A program made the translations under genes and the position numbers. This document shows, piece after piece, positions 6,897-14,805 of a stretch of 42,406 nucleotides of DNA (its first letter is position 1; each line of letters starts with the position of its first letter). The DNA lies in NCBI GenBank assembly GCA_016875395.1, contig VGRF01000034.1, positions 1 through 42,406 on the forward strand. Direction: 5' to 3'. Source of the stretch: Deltaproteobacteria bacterium. GTDB taxonomy: Bacteria; Myxococcota_A; UBA9160; UBA6930. Below the pieces are notes generated by a model. It did not search any database and was not told where the DNA came from. It saw nothing but the letters and a program-made list of their open reading frames with translations.

Positions 6897-7421
6897 GCGA
6901 GCCTCCGAGCGGGCGCGGATCCTGCCCCACGCCGTGCGCGCATCGCCAGAGTTTCGCGTGGGAGCAGGGGCACCCCTCGACGCGGATGCTCCTCGAGGGG
7001 CCCGCCCGCTGAAAACGCGCGCGCTCGGGGCGAGATTTTTCGGCGAGATCGGCAAGACTTGGGCTGAGCGAGCGGTGTTTTTGTTTCCCGGACCGCCCGT
7101 TGAAAAAAACCTGCGAAACATCCTTTCGAACCCTAATCACTCGGGCTAAGATCTGGGCGCTCGATTGATCCACGGAACCCGCTTCGGCGGGTTTTCTAAT
7201 GCGGAGAGCTTTCGTGTTAGGTTCGCCGACCCGGGCTTCCTTGTTCTGCGCTCGCCACCTCGTCCGCGCGACGCCGATCTGGAGCGTCGCCGCGCGTCCG
7301 CGCCACGCGCGCTGACCTCGCAGCGAAGACGCTCTTCGCGAGCGTCACGGATGTCGCGCTCGCGCGAATCCCGCGCCGGGTCGGCTCGGCCGGCCGCGAC
7401 TGGCTCGCGCTCGAGCGCGGA
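6897..7421. other. 525-base intergenic region between SDR and helicase genes
   Basis: No convincing gene, though frames are open on both strands. Bases 7020-7200 are clearly richer in A/T than the surroundings, with T5 and A7 runs, typical of a promoter-containing region. It holds an 8-bp inverted repeat CCCCTCGA/TCGAGGGG (6973-6980 and 6993-7000) and an intrinsic terminator at 7176-7195. From 7221 to 7421 the frame of the downstream helicase stays open without any ATG, GTG or TTG before 7422, so the true N-terminus of that protein may lie here. Confidence 0.6.
7176..7195 (+). terminator. Intrinsic terminator upstream of the helicase gene
   Basis: Stem AACCCGC (7176-7182) and GCGGGTT (7187-7193), TTCG loop, then TTTTC. 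It acts on plus-strand transcripts, yet no plus-strand gene lies between tRNA-Ala (already terminated at 6104) and this point. It may end a short unannotated RNA or a leader. A weak TTTCGA-N17-TAAGAT pair lies at 7122-7150. Confidence 0.75.
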
Positions 7422-9677
7422 GTGGAAGCGCACGTCGCCTATCAGCGCGATGCAGCGCGCGGGGTCGCGAGCTTCGAAGCCGAAGTCGTCGTACGCGGCG
7501 AGCGAGCGCTCGGCGAGTGGCGGATCGTGCTCGGCGGGCGCTGCGATGGTGTGCGCACACGCGGCGACGGCGCGCTCGTCGTCGAGGAGCTGAAGCACGT
7601 CGCGCACGGCGGCGCACGCGCGTGGCTGCGCGAGGCTGCGAGCGTGCAGGCGCAGCTCTACGCGTGGCTGCTCGAGCCTGCGCGCGGCTCGCGCGTGCAC
7701 GCGGAGCTCGTGTGGCTCGCGCGCGATGGGGCGGTGCGCGCGCGCGAGCCGGCGGCGCTCACGCGCGAGGAGACGCTCGCCGCGCTCGATGCCTGGGCGA
7801 CCGAGGCGATCCGCAGCGCCGAAGCGCGCGAAGCCGAGCTCGCGCAGCGGCGCGCGGCGGCCACCTCGGTCGCGTTTCCGTTCGCGGCGCTGCGCGAGGG
7901 ACAGCGCGAAGTCGTCGAGGCGACCGAGCGCTCGCTCGCCGCGCGCGAGCATCTCTTGCTCGAAGCGCCGACCGGGCTCGGCAAGACCGCGGCAGTCCTC
8001 ACCAGCGCGCTGCGTTTCGCGCTCGGGAACGACCTGCGCCTGTTCGCGCTGACGAGCCGCACGCTGCAGCAGCGCCTCGCGATCGAAACGCTCCGCCGCA
8101 TCGCGCCGCCGGGCGTGCGCGTCGCGGCGCATCTGCGCAATCGCACCTCGATGTGCGCGAACGGCGAAGTGAACTGTCACGAGGCAGTGTGCGGGTTCGC
8201 GCGCACGCATCACGCAGCGGTCGCGGAACACGACCTCCTGCGCATTTCGTTCGCCAGCGGCTTCGCGCTGCCGGTCGACGTGTTCGCGCTCGGCCGCGCG
8301 CGGGGCGCGTGTCCGTTCGAGCTGATGGCTGACGCCGCGCGAGTGGCCTGCGTCACCGTCGCCGACACGAACTACGCGTTCGACCCCGTCGTCGCGCTGC
8401 CGGAGCTGCGCGATCCCGCGGTGCTCGCGCGCTCTCTGCTCGTGATCGACGAGGCGCACGCCCTGCCCGCCCGCACGCGCGATGCGCTCACTGCGCGCCT
8501 CACCGCGTCGATGCTGCAAGAGGCGCACGATCGAGTCGCGCTCGGCAGCGCGCCGGTTCACGCGCGCATGCGCGAGGTGTTAGGGACGCTCGCGAGCGCG
8601 CTGGAGAGCTGCGTACACGACGTGGTGGGCGACGTGCCCGAGGCGTGCGTATCAGGCGGCTTCGCAGCGCGCGACGCCGAGGCGCTGCGCGAGCTCCTCG
8701 ACCTCGCGATCGACGAAGTGCTCGCCGACCTCGCCGGCGATCCGGTGCTCGGCCCGCACGCAGCGTTTCTCGACGCCGCGTTCGGCGCGCTCGCCTACTT
8801 CGCCGCGCCTGTGAGCGGCTCGCACCGCGAGCTTGCCGGCCGCGCGGGCGGCGAGGCGTTCGTCGAGCGCGCCTGCGTCGATGCGGCGCCGCATCTCGCG
8901 CGGACGCTCGGCGGCGCGCACTCGGTCGTCGCGATGTCCGCCACGCTCTCGCCGCCGGAGTGGCACGCGCGCTTGCTCGGCCTCGACGAGAAGCGCCTCG
9001 CGGCCGTGCGCGTTCGCGGCGAGGACCGCAGCGCGCGGCTGCGCGTCGTGATCGACGCGCGCGTGCAGTGCACCTTCGAAGCGCGCGCGCGCGAGCTGCC
9101 GAAGCTGACGAAGCGCTTGTGCGCGCTCGCGGACGCTACACCCGGGAACACGCTCGTCGTGGGGCCGAGCTTCGCGTGGCTCGGGCACCTCGCGCGCGCG
9201 CTCGAGGACGCGGGACGCCGCGTCGCGTGCGAGCAGCCCGGCGCCGATGCGCGCGAGCGTGAGCGCTGGCTCGCGGCGCTGCGCGGCGAGCACGGCGTGC
9301 TCGCGCTCGCGATCGCGGGCGGCGCGTTCACCGAGGGCTTCGACACGAGCGGCCTCGGCCTGCGCGCGATCGCGGTGCTCGGGCCGTGCCTGCCCGCACT
9401 CGACGTGCGCGGTGAGCTTGCGCGCGAGCACTACGAGGAAACGCTCGGCGACGGCTTCGCGCTCGCCTACGCACTGCCGGGCATGACTCGCGTGATCCAA
9501 TCGGTGGGGCGCCTGCTCCGCCAAGACGACGACCGCGGCGTCGTCGCGCTCTACGGCGCGCGCTTCTTGCGCGAGCCCTACCGCGCGCTGCTCCCCGAAG
9601 CGTGGCTGCGCGGCGGCGAGCCCGAAGATCTCGCGGCCGACCCGGCCAAGGCAGCGCGTGAGTTCTTCGCCGGATGA
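7422..9677 (+). CDS. PD-(D/E)XK nuclease fused to Fe-S XPD/DinG-type DNA helicase
   Basis: 751 aa. N-terminal Cas4/RecB-like nuclease: Asp42 (GGRCDGV), Glu56-x-Lys58 (VVEELKH) and the Q-x-x-x-Y motif QAQLYAWLL at 76-84. Superfamily 2 helicase: Walker A EAPTGLGKT at 181-189, DEAH at 343-346, motif VI QSVGRLLRQ near the C-terminus. Four cysteines (245, 252, 257, 297) between Walker A and DEAH match the Fe-S cluster of XPD, DinG and FancJ, 5'-3' helicases acting on forks, R-loops or flaps. The GTG at 7422 is the first start in the frame but lacks a well-spaced Shine-Dalgarno, and the frame is open to 7221, so the nuclease N-terminus may be incomplete. Stands alone; a cellular role in repair is inferred. 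The stop lies in a hairpin (9676-9704). Confidence 0.87.
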   Translation: MEAHVAYQRDAARGVASFEAEVVVRGERALGEWRIVLGGRCDGVRTRGDGALVVEELKHVAHGGARAWLREAASVQAQLYAWLLEPARGSRVHAELVWLARDGAVRAREPAALTREETLAALDAWATEAIRSAEAREAELAQRRAAATSVAFPFAALREGQREVVEATERSLAAREHLLLEAPTGLGKTAAVLTSALRFALGNDLRLFALTSRTLQQRLAIETLRRIAPPGVRVAAHLRNRTSMCANGEVNCHEAVCGFARTHHAAVAEHDLLRISFASGFALPVDVFALGRARGACPFELMADAARVACVTVADTNYAFDPVVALPELRDPAVLARSLLVIDEAHALPARTRDALTARLTASMLQEAHDRVALGSAPVHARMREVLGTLASALESCVHDVVGDVPEACVSGGFAARDAEALRELLDLAIDEVLADLAGDPVLGPHAAFLDAAFGALAYFAAPVSGSHRELAGRAGGEAFVERACVDAAPHLARTLGGAHSVVAMSATLSPPEWHARLLGLDEKRLAAVRVRGEDRSARLRVVIDARVQCTFEARARELPKLTKRLCALADATPGNTLVVGPSFAWLGHLARALEDAGRRVACEQPGADARERERWLAALRGEHGVLALAIAGGAFTEGFDTSGLGLRAIAVLGPCLPALDVRGELAREHYEETLGDGFALAYALPGMTRVIQSVGRLLRQDDDRGVVALYGARFLREPYRALLPEAWLRGGEPEDLAADPAKAAREFFAG

Positions 9678-9735
9678 CCAATTGGGGTCTGGCCCCAATT
9701 GGTCGGAAATCGACGATCCGTGCCAGACACCGATT
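9676..9735. repeat. REP-like pair of palindromes between convergent genes
   Basis: A perfect 12-bp stem GACCAATTGGGG / CCCCAATTGGTC (9676-9687, 9693-9704) with loop TCTGG, followed by an imperfect one around CCGTGCCAGACACCG (9718-9732). Both centre on TCTGG/CCAGA with G- and C-runs, a style seen in repeats associated with REP-type tyrosine transposases. There is no T-tract, so this is at best a rho-independent-like barrier between the convergent helicase and argE genes. Confidence 0.7.
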
Positions 9736-9745
9736 GACGGGTTCG

Positions 9746-10945
9746 TCACGCGCGCGGCGCGTCGCCCCCGCGGCCGCACAGCTTCGACACGATCGCCACG
9801 ATCGGCTCGACGCCCTCGGCGAGCGCCTGGCGCGAGATGCTCTCGTTCGGCTGATGCGCCTCGGCGAGGTCGCCGGGGCCGCAGATCAGCGAGTCGATGC
9901 CGGCCACAGCGAAGCGCCCCGCGTCGGTGCAGTAGGGCGCGCCGCCGACTTCGCCCTGCGCGAAGGCGGCGCAGAGCGCGTGCTCGAGCGCGGTGCCGCG
10001 CGCGGTGAGCAGCCCGGGAGCCGCGAGCGCCGGCAGCACCTCCACTTCGAGTGCGAGCTCGCTGCCCGGGTCGCGCAGCGGCGTGCCTAACAACCGCTCG
10101 CGCGCCTCGCGCCACAGCGCGAGCGCGTCCTCGTCAGGCAGCGGGCGGTAGCTCACCGCGAGCGAGCACGCGTCGGCGATCATGTTCGTGGCGCTGCCGC
10201 CTTGGATCGTGCCGAGGTTGAACGTGGTGTAGGGCGCCTCGGGGAAGAGCGCGGCGAAGCGCGCGCTCGGCCTCGCACGCCGCTCCGCCTGCAGCTGCCC
10301 GAGCCTGCGCGCCACCTCCGCGGCTCCCGCGATCGCGTTCGCGCCCGCTTCGGGCACGCTCGAGTGACCGCCGCGACCGCTCACTCGCACGTGAAACTCG
10401 ACGATGCCCTTGTGCGCGTGGAACACGCGCCCCGAGGTCGGCTCCCCGATCCACGCGAGTCGCGGCAGCGGCGTCGCGCCTAACAACTGCGGCAGCTCGG
10501 GCACGAGGCGCTGCGCGCCGAGGCAACCGATCTCCTCGTCCGCAGTGAACAACAACACGACCGGGCGCTCGAGCTTCGAGGGGTCGAGGTGCTTCAGTGC
10601 CTCGAGGCACTGCGCCAGGAAGCCCTTCATGTCCGTGCTACCGCGCGCGACCAAGCGGTCGCCGTTATTGCTGAGCCGCAGCGGATCGCGAGTCCAGCCG
10701 GGTTGATCCGCGAAGGGCACCACGTCGGCGTGGCCGGAGAGGATCAGCCCGCCCGGTTCGTCCGGGCCCAGCACCGCCACGAGGTTCGCCTTGGCCAGGG
10801 CCCCGTCGCCCCATCTCTGCAGGGCGACGCGCGCGCCCGAGTCCGCACACCGCGACGCCATTGCCTCCATCAGGGCGATGTTGCCCCGGACGCTCACAGA
10901 GTCGTGAGCAACGAGCTCGCCGAGAACGGCCTCGATCTGGGACAT
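9746..10945 (-). CDS. argE: Acetylornithine deacetylase (ArgE-type M20 metallopeptidase)
   Basis: 399 aa. It would hydrolyse N-acetylornithine to ornithine and acetate in arginine synthesis. M20 di-zinc motifs are intact: SGHADVVP (His72, Asp74), STDMKG (Asp105, bridging), TADEEIG (Glu137 as general base, Glu138), GEPT and the dimerisation-domain SGRGGHSS; a final His sits in EAHQPNE. The GHADVVP-F-x-x-Q-P-W-x-x-D-P stretch is ArgE-like rather than DapE-like, but other N-acyl amino acids are possible substrates. ATG at 10945 is chosen for its GGAG five bases upstream. Divergent from ilvB with a 149-base shared control region; no other arg genes are close. Confidence 0.87.
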   Translation of the reverse strand: MSQIEAVLGELVAHDSVSVRGNIALMEAMASRCADSGARVALQRWGDGALAKANLVAVLGPDEPGGLILSGHADVVPFADQPGWTRDPLRLSNNGDRLVARGSTDMKGFLAQCLEALKHLDPSKLERPVVLLFTADEEIGCLGAQRLVPELPQLLGATPLPRLAWIGEPTSGRVFHAHKGIVEFHVRVSGRGGHSSVPEAGANAIAGAAEVARRLGQLQAERRARPSARFAALFPEAPYTTFNLGTIQGGSATNMIADACSLAVSYRPLPDEDALALWREARERLLGTPLRDPGSELALEVEVLPALAAPGLLTARGTALEHALCAAFAQGEVGGAPYCTDAGRFAVAGIDSLICGPGDLAEAHQPNESISRQALAEGVEPIVAIVSKLCGRGGDAPRA

Positions 10946-11094
10946 TTCAACTCCATAGCCCCTGGGGGCAGTCAACTTTCTATCCGAGATCGTCGATTTG
11001 ATGAGTCAGAGGTCACCGATCCGGTTGATTTGGTGCGATGAAAGCGCTTTTCTTGTCCGACTCTTCTTCTCGACTCGAGACTTCGGGAGCGCAC

Positions 11095-12816
11095 ATGCCG
11101 AATCCGACCCAGCGACCCCTCACCGGCGCCGAAGTGCTGATCCGCTGCCTCGAGCGCGAGGGGGTCGAGTACATCTTCGGGCTCTCCGGCGGAGCCGCGA
11201 TGCCGATCTTCGACGCGCTCGTCGACTCGAAGATCAACCTCATTCTCGTCCGGCACGAGCAAGGCGCCACCCACATGGCCGACGGCTACGCGCGCGCGAC
11301 CGGCAAGCCGGGCGTCGTGCTCGTGACCTCGGGCCCCGGCGCGACGAACACGGTGACGGGCCTGCTCACGGCGCAGATGGATTCGGCGCCGATCATCGTG
11401 ATCTCGGGCCAGACGATTCGCGCGAACCTCGGCAAGGACGCGTTCCAGGAAGCCGACGTCACGGGCATCACCTACCCTGTCGTGAAGCACAGCTACATGG
11501 CGCGCGAGGCGAACGACATCCCGCGCATCATTCGCGAGGCGTTCCATCTCGCGACCACGGGCCGGCCCGGTCCCGTGCTGATCGACGTGCCCAAGGACGT
11601 GAGCCAGGGCCCGGGCGAGGATCGAGTTGTTACGGAGGTCGACCTGCCCGGCTACCGCGTGCCGCAGCGCGGAAGCAGCGCAGACATCGAGCGCGCCGCG
11701 CAGCTGCTGATGCGCTCGCGCCGCCCCGTGCTCTACGTCGGGCACGGCGCCGTGATCAGCGGCGCGGGCAAAGAGGTGATGGCGCTCGCCGAGAAGCTGC
11801 GCGCGCCGCTCGTGAACACGCTGCTCGGCAAGGGCGCCGCCGACGAAACGCACCCGCTGCATCTCGGCATGCTCGGCATGCACGGCACCGCCTACGCGAA
11901 CAAGGCCGTCACGCACTGCGACCTGATCCTCGCGATCGGCGCGCGCTGGGACGACCGCATCACCGGCAAGGTCGACGAGTTCTGCGTCGGCGCGACGAAG
12001 ATCCACATCGACGTCGATCCGTCCGAGTTCAACAAGGTGTTACGGCCGGACGTGTGCATCCTCGGCGACGCGAAGGCCGTGCTCGAAGACCTGATCCCGC
12101 GCGTGGGCCCGCTCGACACGAGCGCGTGGCTCGCCGAGTGCGAGGGCTGGCGCAGGAAGTACCCGCTCAAGTACGCGAAGAAAGGCGGCCTGCGCGCGCA
12201 GCACGTGCTCGATCGCCTCGACGCGCTCACCGAGGGCCGCGCGATCGTCACGACCGACGTGGGCCAACACCAGATGTGGGCCGCGCAGTTCTGCCGGACG
12301 CGCGAGGGCCGGCGCTGGATCTCGAGCGGCGGCGCCGGCACGATGGGCTTCGGCTTCCCCTCGGCCATCGGCGCACAGTTCGGCCGGCCCGGCGAAGAGG
12401 TCTGGACCGTCGTGGGCGACGGCGGCTTCCAGATGACCCTCTGCGAGCTCGCCACTGCGGCGATCCACAAGCTGCCGGTGAAGGTGCTGATCATCAATAA
12501 CAACTACCTCGGCATGGTCCGCCAGTGGCAGGAGCTGTTCTTCGAGAACCGCTACAGCGGCGTCGATCTCGAGGGCAACCCCGACTTCGTGAAGCTGGCC
12601 GAGGCGTACGGCGTGAAGGGGTTGCGCATCACGCGGCCGGGCGACGTCGACCGCAAGATCAAGCAGGCGCGCACACACAAGGGGCCGGTGGTGCTCGTGG
12701 CGGAGGTGGTCAAGGAGGACAACGTGTTCCCCATGATTCCCGCCGGTGCGCCGATCGCGAACATGATCATCGAGGCGCCGAAGACGCGAATGGAGAAGCC
12801 GGTCGGGAGCACCTGA
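11095..12816 (+). CDS. ilvB: Acetolactate synthase, large (catalytic) subunit
   Basis: 573 aa. Joins two pyruvates to 2-acetolactate, or pyruvate and 2-oxobutyrate, the first common step of valine, leucine and isoleucine synthesis; uses thiamine diphosphate, Mg and FAD. Visible: Glu55 in RHEQGATHMADGYARATG (cofactor activation), central FAD-binding domain with LGMLGMHGTAYAN, and the C-terminal ThDP motif GDGGFQM (from 441) ending in NNN (468-470) followed by GMVRQWQE. ATG at 11095 has GGGAG in front; a second in-frame ATG at 11038 would add 19 residues. No leader peptide rich in Ile, Leu or Val codons is seen upstream. First gene of ilvBN-DUF2182-DUF1326. Confidence 0.96.
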   Translation: MPNPTQRPLTGAEVLIRCLEREGVEYIFGLSGGAAMPIFDALVDSKINLILVRHEQGATHMADGYARATGKPGVVLVTSGPGATNTVTGLLTAQMDSAPIIVISGQTIRANLGKDAFQEADVTGITYPVVKHSYMAREANDIPRIIREAFHLATTGRPGPVLIDVPKDVSQGPGEDRVVTEVDLPGYRVPQRGSSADIERAAQLLMRSRRPVLYVGHGAVISGAGKEVMALAEKLRAPLVNTLLGKGAADETHPLHLGMLGMHGTAYANKAVTHCDLILAIGARWDDRITGKVDEFCVGATKIHIDVDPSEFNKVLRPDVCILGDAKAVLEDLIPRVGPLDTSAWLAECEGWRRKYPLKYAKKGGLRAQHVLDRLDALTEGRAIVTTDVGQHQMWAAQFCRTREGRRWISSGGAGTMGFGFPSAIGAQFGRPGEEVWTVVGDGGFQMTLCELATAAIHKLPVKVLIINNNYLGMVRQWQELFFENRYSGVDLEGNPDFVKLAEAYGVKGLRITRPGDVDRKIKQARTHKGPVVLVAEVVKEDNVFPMIPAGAPIANMIIEAPKTRMEKPVGST

Positions 12817-12859
12817 GACCGCGCGTCCACTCGAACTTCTCGCTCCCAGGAGATCGCCC

Positions 12860-13414
12860 ATGAGCGCTGATCCGATCCTTTCCAGCATCGAGGCCCAAGA
12901 CGGCCGCGTCGCGCGCGCGAGCCGGCGCGATCTCCACACGATCTCGCTGTACGTCAACAACAAGCCCGGCGTGCTGGTGCGCGTCGCGCTCGTGTTCGCG
13001 CGCCGCGGCTTCAACATCGAGAGCCTCGTGGTCTCGCCCGCGGTGCACGGCGACTTCTCGCGCATGACGATCACGTGCTCGGGCGATCCCGAGACGCTCG
13101 AGCAGATCATCAAGCAGCTCGCGAAGCTGGTGGACGTGGTGCACGCGATCGACCACACGGGCGACTCGTCCTACGAGACCGAGATCGCGCTCGTGAAGGT
13201 GCGCAGCGCGCCGAACGAGCGGACCGAGGTGCTGCAGATCGCCGAGCACTACGGCGCGAAGGTGGTCGACTTCGGCGCCGACTCGTTGATGCTGCGCGTC
13301 TACGGCTCGAGCGAGAAGCTCGACGCGTTCCTCGCCCTGCTCAAACCGCTCGGCCTCGCCGAGCTCGTGCGCAGCGGCAAGATCCTGATGGCGCGCGGGC
13401 TGCAAGAGACTTGA
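12860..13414 (+). CDS. ilvN: Acetolactate synthase, small (regulatory) subunit
   Basis: 184 aa, normal for IlvN/IlvH. It binds IlvB, raises its activity and gives valine feedback inhibition. N-terminal ACT domain from about 25 (HTISLYVNNKPGVLVRVALVF, then RRGFNIESL), second ALS_ss_C domain from about 100 (AEHYGAKVVDFGADSLM, ending LVRSGKILMARG). The N-terminus has about 24 extra residues before the ACT domain. GGAG eight bases ahead of the ATG. It begins 43 bases after ilvB, and its stop overlaps the TTG start of the next gene (TTGA). Confidence 0.95.
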   Translation: MSADPILSSIEAQDGRVARASRRDLHTISLYVNNKPGVLVRVALVFARRGFNIESLVVSPAVHGDFSRMTITCSGDPETLEQIIKQLAKLVDVVHAIDHTGDSSYETEIALVKVRSAPNERTEVLQIAEHYGAKVVDFGADSLMLRVYGSSEKLDAFLALLKPLGLAELVRSGKILMARGLQET

Positions 13415-14181
13415 TCGCGGGGACTGCGCCTGACCTTGGCGCGCAGCGCGCGCTTCGTTGGGCGCTCTTCTACGCGGGGATCGCAGGCGCGTGGCTTGCG
13501 CTCGCCGCGCTGCACCTCGACTTCACGCGCCTGCGCATCGGCAGCAGCCTCGCGGGCGACGCGTTCTGGCGCGCGCTGTGCGCGAGCGCGCCGAGCTTCC
13601 CGGCGATGCTCGCGATGTGGTCGCTGATGAGCGTCGGGATGATGGCCCCCGCCGCGGTGCCGCTGCTGCGCACGTACGACGATCTCGTGCACGCGCGCGC
13701 CGCAAACGCGCGCGGCTTCTGGGCGCTGCTCGCGGGCTTCCTCGCGGTGTGGCTCGCGTTCTCGCTCGCCGCGGCGGGCGCACAACTCGCGCTCCAGCGC
13801 GCCGGCCTCGTCGCGCCCGACGGCAGCAGCAGCTCGCGCGCGCTCACGTCGGCGCTGCTCGCGCTCGCGGGCGCGTACCAATTCACGCCGCTGAAGCACG
13901 CCTGCCTGCGCGCCTGCCGCGCGCCGATCACGCGCTTCCTCGGCGACTGGCGCGGCACCCTCGCGTACGCGTTTCGCAAGGGCGCGGTCGAAGGCGCGCT
14001 GTGCCTCGGCTGCTGCTGGGCGCTGATGGCGCTCGGCTTCGCGCTCGGCGTGATGAACCTCGCGTTCATGGGCCTCGCGATGCTCGTGATGATCGCGGAG
14101 AAAACCGGCGCGCTCGGCGCGCGCGGGACTCGCGTGCTCGGCGCCGCGCTGTGCGCCGCGTCCCTAGCAGTTTGGCTCTGA
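13411..14181 (+). CDS. DUF2182 integral membrane protein
   Basis: 256 aa, about six to seven membrane helices (first ALFYAGIAGAWLALAALHL). Family marks of DUF2182 (predicted metal-binding membrane protein): MWSLMSVGMMAPAAVPLL, AYQFTPLKHACLRACRAP, GALCLGCCWALM and a final VMIAEKTG. No reaction is known; paired cysteines, His and Met in or near the membrane suggest metal handling. DUF2182 is commonly found next to DUF1326, as here. The TTG at 13411 is the only start that keeps the first helix and overlaps the ilvN stop by four bases, so it is probably translated by coupling to ilvN. Linking it to the ilv operon is unusual. Confidence 0.83.
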   Translation: MIAGTAPDLGAQRALRWALFYAGIAGAWLALAALHLDFTRLRIGSSLAGDAFWRALCASAPSFPAMLAMWSLMSVGMMAPAAVPLLRTYDDLVHARAANARGFWALLAGFLAVWLAFSLAAAGAQLALQRAGLVAPDGSSSSRALTSALLALAGAYQFTPLKHACLRACRAPITRFLGDWRGTLAYAFRKGAVEGALCLGCCWALMALGFALGVMNLAFMGLAMLVMIAEKTGALGARGTRVLGAALCAASLAVWL

Positions 14182-14190
14182 GGAGAACCC

Positions 14191-14805
14191 ATGCCTTCGT
14201 GGTCAATTCGCGGCGAGCTGATCCTGAACTGCAACTGCACCGTGTTCTGCCCGTGCGTGATCTCGCTCGGCAAGCACCCGCCGACCGAGGGCATCTGCCA
14301 AGCCTGGGCCGGCGTGCGCATCGACGACGGCCACTACGGCGCCGAGCGCCTCGCGGGCCTGAACGTCGCGCTGCTGCTCGAAATCCCGGGCCAGATGGCG
14401 CGCGGCAACTGGAAAGCCGCGGCCTACATCGACGAACGCGCGAGCGATGCCGCGCACCAAGGCCTGGTCGAGATCTTCTCCGGCCGCGCCGGCGGCAGCA
14501 CCGGCCTCTTCTCCGTGCTCGTGAGCGAGTTCTTGGGCGCGGAGAAGGCGCCCGTCGTCTACGAGACCGAGGGCAAGACGCGCCGCCTCACCGTGGGCAA
14601 GAGAATCCAAGGCGCCGTCGAGCCCGTCCCCGGCGCGCGCCCCGGCGAAGACATCGTCGTGACGAACAGCAACTACTGGATGGGCCCCGACGTCACGGTC
14701 GCCACCGCGACGAAGGGCCGCGTGCGCGCGTACGGCCGCGTGTGGGACTTCGACGGCAGGAGCGCGGAGATCTGTCAGATCAACTGGAGCTGGGGGACGC
14801 GGTGA
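14191..14805 (+). CDS. DUF1326 cysteine-motif protein
   Basis: 204 aa. The N-terminus reads GELILNCNCTVFCPCVISLG, the DUF1326 hallmark: a C-N-C-x3-C-P-C cluster suited to metal or redox chemistry. No signal peptide is seen, so it is likely cytoplasmic. The rest is beta-rich (GVRIDDGHYGAERLAGLNVALLLE; YWMGPDVTVATATKGRVRAYGRVWDFDGRSAEICQ is not written further here). Function unknown. A strong GAGGAG precedes the ATG, 9 bases after the DUF2182 stop, and the two families usually occur together. Its last 26 bases overlap the tail of the HEAT-like gene on the opposite strand. Confidence 0.85.
   Translation: MPSWSIRGELILNCNCTVFCPCVISLGKHPPTEGICQAWAGVRIDDGHYGAERLAGLNVALLLEIPGQMARGNWKAAAYIDERASDAAHQGLVEIFSGRAGGSTGLFSVLVSEFLGAEKAPVVYETEGKTRRLTVGKRIQGAVEPVPGARPGEDIVVTNSNYWMGPDVTVATATKGRVRAYGRVWDFDGRSAEICQINWSWGTR

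Noticed and set aside
6973-7000. Terminator at the inverted repeat CCCCTCGA/TCGAGGGG
   Set aside because: The loop is 12 bases and no T-run follows on either strand; kept only as a note on the intergenic region.
6897-7173. N-terminal extension of the SDR gene to ATG 7121 or 7173
   Set aside because: The added sequence is basic and Ser-rich, crosses AT-rich non-coding DNA and the terminator region, and the Rossmann motif already lies at the normal distance from GTG 6896.
7146-8561. 471-codon minus-strand frame opposite the helicase
   Set aside because: Composed of Arg/Ala/Glu repeats without motifs; a shadow of the helicase codons.
10946-11094. ilv attenuator or T-box in the argE-ilvB intergenic region
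   Set aside because: No leader peptide rich in Ile, Leu or Val codons, no T-box and no terminator stem could be found.
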